Below, piece by piece: positions 31,215 through 36,783 of a stretch of DNA of 36,783 bases; the first letter of the stretch is position 1; every line of letters begins with the position of its first letter. A program made the position numbers and the translations under genes. Below the pieces are notes generated by a model. It worked only from the letters and a program-made list of their open reading frames with translations. It did no database searches and had not been told where the DNA came from. The stretch is from an uncultured bacterium (GTDB lineage Bacteria; Cyanobacteriota; Vampirovibrionia; Gastranaerophilales; Gastranaerophilaceae): contig CACZCH010000021.1 of assembly GCA_902779645.1 (NCBI GenBank), positions 1 through 36,783 on the forward strand. Direction: 5' to 3'.

Positions 31215-34200
31215 TTCGCATAAATTTGATTAATTTTATTTTGCAAATTACTGTTAACAAAATTGAGTCTTGGTTGAACTCTTTCTTGAAATTCATTTAC
31301 ATCAACAGAGTTATCTTTTAATAGTGATATTATATTGCAAGCGAATTCATATTCAGCAGCTTCTTGATTGTCTTCTAATAACATATTAACTGTTTCTTTA
31401 AGCAATTTAGAATTTGATTTTGCAGACTCAGAATTAATTAAAGTTACTATATTCATATATCCGCTAACGGGTTTTGTTGCTTCTAATTCATTAAATATAT
31501 AGTTTAAAATAGGTGTTAAGAAAATTTTATTGAATTGTTTTTCTGTAAGAATGTTGCCTGCTATTTGCAAATATCGTATTCCGCTATTTGCATCTTGTTT
31601 GTATGAATCTATGGTTGTATTTTTTATAGATATAAAATCTTTTTCTAAAAGTTTGATATTATTATTGTTTAATAATTCATATAAAGAGAACGTTTTTTCC
31701 AAGTTTTCTTCATTGTGATACTTTGTAAGAATATATTCTTTAAATTCTTCTTTGTTTATTTTAACTTCGTATTCATTAATAACAGATAATAATGCTTTTA
31801 ACTCATCCATAGAATTATCTTCTTCTCGAAGTAATTGTTTATATAAACTACTAATAGAATCTTTTAAAATAACATATATGGAATGTCTTATGTCAGGCAT
31901 TCCTAATAGGTAGCGTTTCGATGCATTGCAATTTATAATATTTTCAACATGTAGCTTACAATTATTGTCAGTTAATATTTTTATAAAGTTTTGATGCCTA
32001 TCAACAGTTCTTAAAATATTTCTTAAAATGCCTTCATAACTCAAATCAGTTTCATTAGTCACCAAAAGCATTGCATAAATTAGCATTTCCATTGCTGTCG
32101 CTGCACTATAAGCATATAAAGCATTAATGAATTTATGTAATGCTGTATTAAACTTATTTAATGCTTCTTGATCAAAAGACTCCTTATCTACCAATTTTAA
32201 GGATAATTTTATACCATTTAGAATACTTAATTGATTAGAATAATTGGGGGCATTATCTTGTGCAACATTAATTATTTCATTAAGTTTTTGAGCTAATTGT
32301 TTTTTAGAATCGATATTAAGCGATGAACGATTATAATATTTCAAAACGTTTATAGCATTATCTGAAAAAGCATCTTTAGAGATTGTACTTATAATAAAGT
32401 TTATAAACTTTTTAGGAATTAATGACAATTTATTTTTATTATTTAATATTTCAATATATTTTTGTATTGAAGTATCAACTTGAGATATATTTTTAAAATT
32501 GTTAAAAACTGCAGAAATATAACTATCCTCAACAATACTTCCATCTTCTGTTATTTTGTCAAAAAGCTGTAATTTTAATTTTTCACTCATAATATTTTCA
32601 TTTGCAGAGATATCATCTTTATCATTAAGCGGTAAAAAATATGAAAATAAATTTTTAACATTTATACATTGCTTATCACGCATATTCGGAATGTATGACA
32701 GAAATCTATCCATTTCATCAGAAATTGTTTCCATAAAGTCAACAAAATTAATATTATCTAATAATAGAATATCCCCTAAATTACATATTAATTGGATTTT
32801 ATTATTATCAGTTAAATCTTCATTTTGTAAAGTGTTAAAGACTACAACAGCAGCATTTTGCAAGTATAAAATCTCATTTTTTTCTATCATTAGTTGTATT
32901 TCATTTTTTATCCGATTTATTATACTATCACTTATATCCTTTATTAGAATGCCATCTTTCAGTTCATTAGATACAGATTTCGCATCAATTGTTTCTTTTA
33001 AATATATGAATGGCATTAAAGACGGCATTTTGTTAGGTAGAAGGTTTTTTATTCTGCTAATAAATAAGTTGTATTCATTATTTTTTGCATCTATAGAGAA
33101 TAAATCAGGATCTTTTATTAATAACTCTTCGACATCACTCCATTTTTGTTTTATAACGACCATTATTGAAAATAATGTTAAATTATTTAATATAAATTTG
33201 TGTTTCGGATCAATATTATTTGCAAGCATATAATTTATAGAAAAATCATTTATAAATCTTTTTATTTGCCTTGGTGTTGAACCACGATATCCAAAAAAGA
33301 GTACTTGTTTTATTTCATTAATATTACTTTCTATCTGAGAATATATAGAAAGCTCTTTTAATTGCTCTTCAATAAAAATATCTCTGTCAATTTCTTGTAA
33401 TTGTGGAATTCTAATATATGTACTAAATAATTTATCAAAAAATTCATCACCTATTATTTGAGCAAATTTACTATCATTTTTTACCACATTATAACTGGCA
33501 CTAATGTATTGTTTTATGGCAATATCATCACATGGTATAATATAGAAACAATTTTTCTTGTCCATAAACGTTTTTATTGCCGATAAAGTTTCATATGCAT
33601 ATTTGGGTTCGCATCTGTCTAAATTATCAAAAATTATAAGAACTTTTTTCTTTTTTAATGAAATATTCGAAACAATATCAGAAAATATTGTCTCGAATTG
33701 TTCTGGTGAAAAAGTTGGTTTATATGTGTATGTTTTAATTTTCTTGCTGCAAAATATCATTTTTGTTAAATCTAAAAGTTGGTTCTTTAGCAATATAAAA
33801 AGTAACAATGGTGCACTTATAAAGCCTAATCCAGAAAATACTGGTATAGATAACGATTTTAACCATTCATTGCCAGAATAAAAACTAATTATTGAAAAAA
33901 TCGCTATCAACAATACTGTAAAGACTAAATATTTTATTATTGGCGATAATTTTTGGCATAATTCATTCCATTCTAAATCTATTTCTTCTTCAAAATCTGT
34001 ATCAGCATACAACAACTTTTCTAAAGAATTATTTTGATCGTTAACATATCCATCATTATATACACCAAGTTTACTCTTTTTTAACTGAGCATCCATATCA
34101 AAAAGAATACTTCTCATTAATGGTTGCCCTACATATTTCCAAACGTCAATATTGAATATGGCATAATTATCTTTTAACTTTGAAATAATATTATTTATGA

Positions 34201-34375
34201 TATAACTTTTTCCACTTCCCCAAGAACCAAATAAACCTAGATTAAAAGAAGAATCCGTCAATGTTTCATTATTAGCAATTTCAACAATTGTGTCAGCAAT
34301 ATTTGTGTGAACTCCAAAACTATCTTTAATATTAGTTTTGTTATTTGAATCAGATAAGAATAATTTTTCTGGCAT
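31199..34375 (-). CDS. KAP-family P-loop NTPase, large membrane-linked
   Basis: A 1,058-residue protein. Walker A is GSWGSGKS near residue 50. Between Walker A and B lie two hydrophobic helices (YLVFTVLLIAIFSIISFY and PVFSGLGFISAPLLLFILL), the hallmark membrane insertion of KAP NTPases. Walker B is VLIIFDNLDR near 245-255. The C-terminal ~650 residues are helical, with no recognised domain. Known KAP proteins include phage-exclusion factors such as PifA, so a defence role is plausible but unproven. ATG 34375 is favoured by GGAG 7 nt upstream; ATG 34381 is possible. The codon and residue profile is very AT-rich (Ile, Asn, Lys), as in acquired genes. Confidence 0.88.
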   Translation of the reverse strand: MPEKLFLSDSNNKTNIKDSFGVHTNIADTIVEIANNETLTDSSFNLGLFGSWGSGKSYIINNIISKLKDNYAIFNIDVWKYVGQPLMRSILFDMDAQLKKSKLGVYNDGYVNDQNNSLEKLLYADTDFEEEIDLEWNELCQKLSPIIKYLVFTVLLIAIFSIISFYSGNEWLKSLSIPVFSGLGFISAPLLLFILLKNQLLDLTKMIFCSKKIKTYTYKPTFSPEQFETIFSDIVSNISLKKKKVLIIFDNLDRCEPKYAYETLSAIKTFMDKKNCFYIIPCDDIAIKQYISASYNVVKNDSKFAQIIGDEFFDKLFSTYIRIPQLQEIDRDIFIEEQLKELSIYSQIESNINEIKQVLFFGYRGSTPRQIKRFINDFSINYMLANNIDPKHKFILNNLTLFSIMVVIKQKWSDVEELLIKDPDLFSIDAKNNEYNLFISRIKNLLPNKMPSLMPFIYLKETIDAKSVSNELKDGILIKDISDSIINRIKNEIQLMIEKNEILYLQNAAVVVFNTLQNEDLTDNNKIQLICNLGDILLLDNINFVDFMETISDEMDRFLSYIPNMRDKQCINVKNLFSYFLPLNDKDDISANENIMSEKLKLQLFDKITEDGSIVEDSYISAVFNNFKNISQVDTSIQKYIEILNNKNKLSLIPKKFINFIISTISKDAFSDNAINVLKYYNRSSLNIDSKKQLAQKLNEIINVAQDNAPNYSNQLSILNGIKLSLKLVDKESFDQEALNKFNTALHKFINALYAYSAATAMEMLIYAMLLVTNETDLSYEGILRNILRTVDRHQNFIKILTDNNCKLHVENIINCNASKRYLLGMPDIRHSIYVILKDSISSLYKQLLREEDNSMDELKALLSVINEYEVKINKEEFKEYILTKYHNEENLEKTFSLYELLNNNNIKLLEKDFISIKNTTIDSYKQDANSGIRYLQIAGNILTEKQFNKIFLTPILNYIFNELEATKPVSGYMNIVTLINSESAKSNSKLLKETVNMLLEDNQEAAEYEFACNIISLLKDNSVDVNEFQERVQPRLNFVNSNLQNKINQIYANQIQQ

Positions 34376-34566
34376 GTTCATACTCCGTGTTCTTGATTAT
34401 TATCTCTATTCCCCTATTTTAATTATTTAACATAAATAATTAAAATTCTTAAAATTTAATATTTATTTAATGATTTGAACAATAATTTAAAAAAAATTTA
34501 TATACTATCTAGCTTGATTTTGAACTGACTTTAAGTGATAAATATGGCACTAAAAGGAGGTCGTAA

Positions 34567-34800
34567 ATGGAAAAAACAGGGTTTAATATTACACCTAAAG
34601 AATTTAGGCAATTAAGTAAGTGGGCAGAAGAAGTTTACAATATTGCGGTTGTTGTAGATTACTTTTGCGAAACGCAACCGGATAAAGAGGAATGCTATAA
34701 TTTAGCTCCAGTTGTAAAATATTTGCACCGAGAAGCAGATTTATTGAATGCATTTTTTATTGACCACGAAAAAGATATTGAAAATTTAAACTCCGTTTAA
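34567..34800 (+). CDS. Small hypothetical protein, 77 residues
   Basis: A helical acidic protein (KEFRQLSKWAEEVYNIAVVVDYF, then HREADLLNAFFIDHEKDIENL) with no recognised family. AAAGGAGGT gives it one of the strongest ribosome binding sites in the window. It is divergent from the KAP gene, 190 bp away. Size and acidity would suit an antitoxin, anti-restriction or element-maintenance protein, but nothing shows which. Confidence 0.6.
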   Translation: MEKTGFNITPKEFRQLSKWAEEVYNIAVVVDYFCETQPDKEECYNLAPVVKYLHREADLLNAFFIDHEKDIENLNSV

Positions 34801-34805
34801 ACCCC

Positions 34806-34824
34806 TTTTAAACAGCATTTAAAT
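34806..34824 (+). repeat. 19-bp inverted repeat, left copy
   Basis: TTTTAAACAGCATTTAAAT, 6 bp after the stop of the 77-residue gene. Its exact reverse complement is at 35359-35377. The pair brackets two small genes. Confidence 0.7.
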
Positions 34825-34912
34825 TTATGTCTGAATGATACAAAATTACTGTACTGTGCTTGATATTTTCCCAAAGGCAATCGATTAATGTTCATAGCGA
34901 AAGGAATATTAT

Positions 34913-35113
34913 ATGGTCGAAAAAGATTATATGCTGTATGGAACAAAGATTTTAAACTTAAAGACACAAGAAATTGGTCTGCTAATTTGTTTATGGAAAA
35001 ACAAATATGCTGATAAAACTGTAGATTTTGCAACCTGCGTAGATAAAACCGGAAAGCGATACAACATAGAACTTGATAACATCAGAGGATTTGAAGATGA
35101 TTTTGAAAAATAA
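34913..35113 (+). CDS. Small hypothetical protein, 66 residues
   Basis: An unknown protein with a beta-rich N-terminal part (YMLYGTKILNLKTQEIGLLICLW) and an acidic tail (ELDNIRGFEDDFEK). GAAAGGA precedes the ATG. It overlaps the next gene by 17 nt, so they are likely translated together. It lies inside the 19-bp inverted repeats. Confidence 0.55.
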   Translation: MVEKDYMLYGTKILNLKTQEIGLLICLWKNKYADKTVDFATCVDKTGKRYNIELDNIRGFEDDFEK

Positions 35114-35324
35114 AAGAACCCGAGAACGCGTACAATTATCCTATACAGAGTTTCAAGTAAAGTTTGCCAAAGAAATTCAAACAGCGCTTGAAAGTTATAT
35201 CAAAACTGAAAACGCAAAGCCATATTTTAAAACCAACAAAAAACCAGAATCTGATTTCTACGTTAACTTACATTGGAATTTTAATCATTTTGGAATATCT
35301 AACTGGTATATTGAATGCATGTAA
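35097..35324 (+). CDS. Small hypothetical protein, 75 residues
   Basis: Begins MILKNKRTRERVQLSYTEFQ, basic then mixed, ending NHFGISNWYIECM. No family is recognised. ATG 35097 is used because GAGG lies 8 nt upstream and the overlap with the preceding gene is then only 17 nt. The frame also opens at 35073. It is coupled to the 66-residue gene and followed by a palindrome that may end the transcript. Confidence 0.5.
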   Translation: MILKNKRTRERVQLSYTEFQVKFAKEIQTALESYIKTENAKPYFKTNKKPESDFYVNLHWNFNHFGISNWYIECM

Positions 35325-35347
35325 TTTTTAAACACAGATAAAACACT

Positions 35348-35377
35348 TTTTAAACGGCATTTAAATGCTGTTTAAAA
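35348..35377 (+). repeat. 30-bp palindrome containing the right 19-bp inverted repeat
   Basis: TTTTAAACGGCATTTAAAT runs into its own near-inverse (ATTTAAATGCTGTTTAAAA at 35359-35377), with one mismatched pair. The right arm is the exact reverse complement of 34806-34824. It may fold as a terminator or be the end of a small mobile cassette. Confidence 0.65.
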
Positions 35378-35470
35378 TTTACGATTTTTTCAAAAAACTT
35401 CCGACTTGCATGTCAAACTCGCGATACTTTATCTCAAAATCCCAGATACAAAACAATGTCAATAAACAAC

Positions 35471-35490
35471 AGTGCAATCTAGTGCGAGGC
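35471..35490 (+). repeat. Two phased AGTGC 10-bp units at the right side of the island
   Basis: AGTGCAATCT followed at once by AGTGCGAGGC. The first matches the AGTGCAANNT unit of the 21136-21266 array and the second keeps AGTGC with the same 10-bp phase. The second also overlaps the tRNA T-arm-like sequence. A related site at both borders supports a mobile origin for the island. Confidence 0.45.
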
Positions 35491-35532
35491 TCGGACTCGC
35501 GACCTTAGTTAGAAGACTCGAACTCCTGACCT
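35484..35532 (-). repeat. Two tandem tRNA T-arm-like remnants
   Basis: On the minus strand, AGGAG-TTCGAGT-CTTCT (35511-35527) and GCGAG-TCCGAGC-CTCGC (35484-35500) each form a 5-bp stem and 7-nt T-loop-like sequence, each preceded by AGGTC as in real tRNAs. The period is 27 bp. Neither matches tRNA-Ile at 20905 and no complete cloverleaf can be drawn. Confidence 0.5.
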
Positions 35533-35598
35533 GATATTTAGTTGGTATTAATAATGTAACTCTGTGTTATAATTGTTTCAAGTCGGACTGATACATTT

Positions 35599-35615
35599 TG
35601 TATCATTTAGACACA
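35599..35615 (-). repeat. End-like motif, third copy (one mismatch)
   Basis: On the minus strand TGTGTCTAAATGATACA begins at 35615. It matches TGTGTCGAAATGATACA at 30808 in all but one base, and the following ~30 bp are also similar (GTCCGACTTGAAACA against AGTCGGAAACA). It lies 20 bp before the broken AMP-binding gene. Confidence 0.5.
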
Positions 35616-35635
35616 TACAAAAGGAAAGGTGTAGA

Positions 35636-36783
35636 ATAAGTATTAATAAGACCATTTTAGAACTTTTTGCAGAGCACGTCAAAAAAAAGCCTGAACAGAT
35701 AGCAGTTATATATAAATCTGAAACAAAAATTACAAATAAAGAATTATGGGAGCTGTCAGGAAAGATTTATGCTTGGTTAAAATCAAAAAAAATAGGCTCA
35801 GAAGATGTAGTAATGTACTGCTTGCCGAGAGGCGTTGAACTTTATGCCTGTATTATGGGAACTATAAGAATCGGAGCTGCTTTTGTATTAACAGAAACAG
35901 ATAACAACCCAAAACGTACTGAATTTATAAAACAAGACTGTAAATGCAAACTTTTTGTAGATGAAGATTGTTGGAAAGAAATTATAAATACTGATTCATT
36001 AGATGGGTACGAACCCGTAAATTTACATAATTTATGCTATATAGCTTACACATCAGGTACAACAGGAAACCCGAAAGGGCTTATGCACGAATACGGTTCT
36101 TTGGAAAATGCTTGGAAATCAGCACGATATAACGGCAAACCTTTATTTTCTAATGATGATACATTTCTAGTTATGAGCCCGATGAATTTTGTCTCACTTT
36201 AATGCCTTATTTATACGCAGAAAATGAAGAAGAATTTAATAAATATATTAAAGAAAACAATATAAATTGCGGTTATTTAACACCTTCTTTTATATATAAA
36301 CACAGTGAATGGGAAATTCCTTGGAAAAAATGTATAATCTCAAGCGAACCTGCTGACGGATTATATCTTCCGAATGTTAAGTGCTATAATGCCTATGCTT
36401 CAACAGAATCAGGATGTTTATTAGCAATGTATGAATATACTAATCCCCTAACTCCGCTTCCTGTCGGCAAATCACAATCTGACATTAAACTTTTTATACT
36501 GGATGAAGAAGGAAAAGAAGTTCCGCAAGGTAATATTGGTGAAATATGCTATAAAAACCCTTATGTAAGAGGCTACATTAATCACCCTGAGCTGACAAAT
36601 AAATTAATACAAGATAATATTTTTCATACAAGTGATGCAGGGAAAATAAATGATGAAGGAAATCTTATCGTTCATGGACGCTTAGATCAAATGTTTAAAG
36701 TCAGAGGATATAGAATTGATACAAACGATATTGCTGATGCCGTTAAAAAAGTAAGTAATTTGAAAAATATTGTAGTAAAGGGG
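35636..36783 (+). pseudogene. Adenylate-forming enzyme (NRPS A-domain-like), decayed and cut by the window edge
   Basis: The protein reads SINKTILELFAEHVKKKPEQ and onward, with the P-loop YIAYTSGTTGNPKG, a later NAYASTESG and HTSDAGKINDEGNLIVHGRLD with MFKVRGYRID, the A3, A5 and A7/A8 motifs of amino-acid adenylation domains. The codon at the expected start is ATA, 6 bp after AAAGGAAAGG. The first frame stops at 36200-36202 after SPMNFVSL; the second frame resumes at LMPYLYAEN and runs off the right edge. The junction is shorter than usual, so some residues may be deleted as well. Function before decay: activation of an amino or carboxylic acid, probably in secondary metabolism or cell-wall D-alanylation. 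Confidence 0.8.

Larger units (their letters stand above)
35325..35635. other. 311-bp gene-free right border of the island
   Basis: It holds the 30-bp palindrome, two phased AGTGC units, two tRNA T-arm-like remnants on the minus strand, and the third copy of the transposon-end motif. AAAGGAAAGG at 35620-35629 is the ribosome binding site of the decayed gene that follows. Confidence 0.6.

Noticed and set aside
32556..33233. 225-residue plus-strand frame, Phe/Ile/Ser rich
   Set aside because: Antisense shadow inside the KAP NTPase gene; no start context and no family character.

Overview
The window is AT-rich, compact bacterial DNA in which many genes touch or overlap. The best guess is a gut cyanobacterial relative of the Gastranaerophilales/Melainabacteria (Vampirovibrionia) type. 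Reasons: an omega-like RNA polymerase subunit of cyanobacterial character, a PDZ/radical-SAM/DUF512 protein, a type III pantothenate kinase, and large lineage-type hypothetical proteins. This is inference from protein character. A low-GC Firmicute cannot be excluded without a search.

Positions 1-20,978 are chromosomal backbone. They carry a XerC/D recombinase, EngB, a tandem pair of WYL regulators, CoaX, two multi-pass hypothetical proteins around small genes and a likely rpoZ, a PadR regulator coupled to a DUF512 radical SAM protein, an AI-2E family permease, a lone peptide-type ABC ATPase, and a 628-residue acidic protein behind a textbook sigma-28 (FliA/SigD) promoter. A TPR protein, MgtC, dGTPase, a lipoate ligase family protein, an RlmD/TrmA-type RNA methyltransferase, a DnaQ-like exonuclease, thioredoxin and tRNA-Ile(GAT) follow. 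Three backbone genes have a -10 box exactly 6 nt before their ATG, which predicts leaderless mRNAs.

Positions about 21,130-35,615 are an accessory island. Just after tRNA-Ile lies an inverted array of 10-bp AGTGCAANNT repeats, and two more phased units lie at 35,471-35,490. Inside are two diverged, tail-to-tail copies of a Mu-like element (DDE transposase, MuB/TnsC-like ATPase, and a third protein that looks like a tyrosine recombinase stripped of its catalytic core). Both copies are damaged. Copy 1 lacks the transposase N-terminal HTH and has a frameshift in its fourth gene. Copy 2 has an 11-bp tandem duplication that breaks the transposase. Between them sits a Fic-PIN two-gene operon with its own promoter and three 10-bp operator-like repeats. 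To the right lie a small HTH protein, a 1,058-residue KAP-family P-loop NTPase, and three small unknown genes, two of them flanked by 19-bp inverted repeats. A 12-bp end-like motif, TGTGTCGAAATG, occurs upstream of each transposase, and a one-mismatch copy lies at the right border.

The right edge (35,636-36,783) is a decayed adenylate-forming (NRPS A-domain-like) gene. It has ATA where ATG is expected and an internal frameshift, and the island's last end motif lies 20 bp upstream. The best candidates for something undescribed are the Mu-like element with a catalytically dead integrase-like third subunit and the Fic-PIN pair it surrounds.
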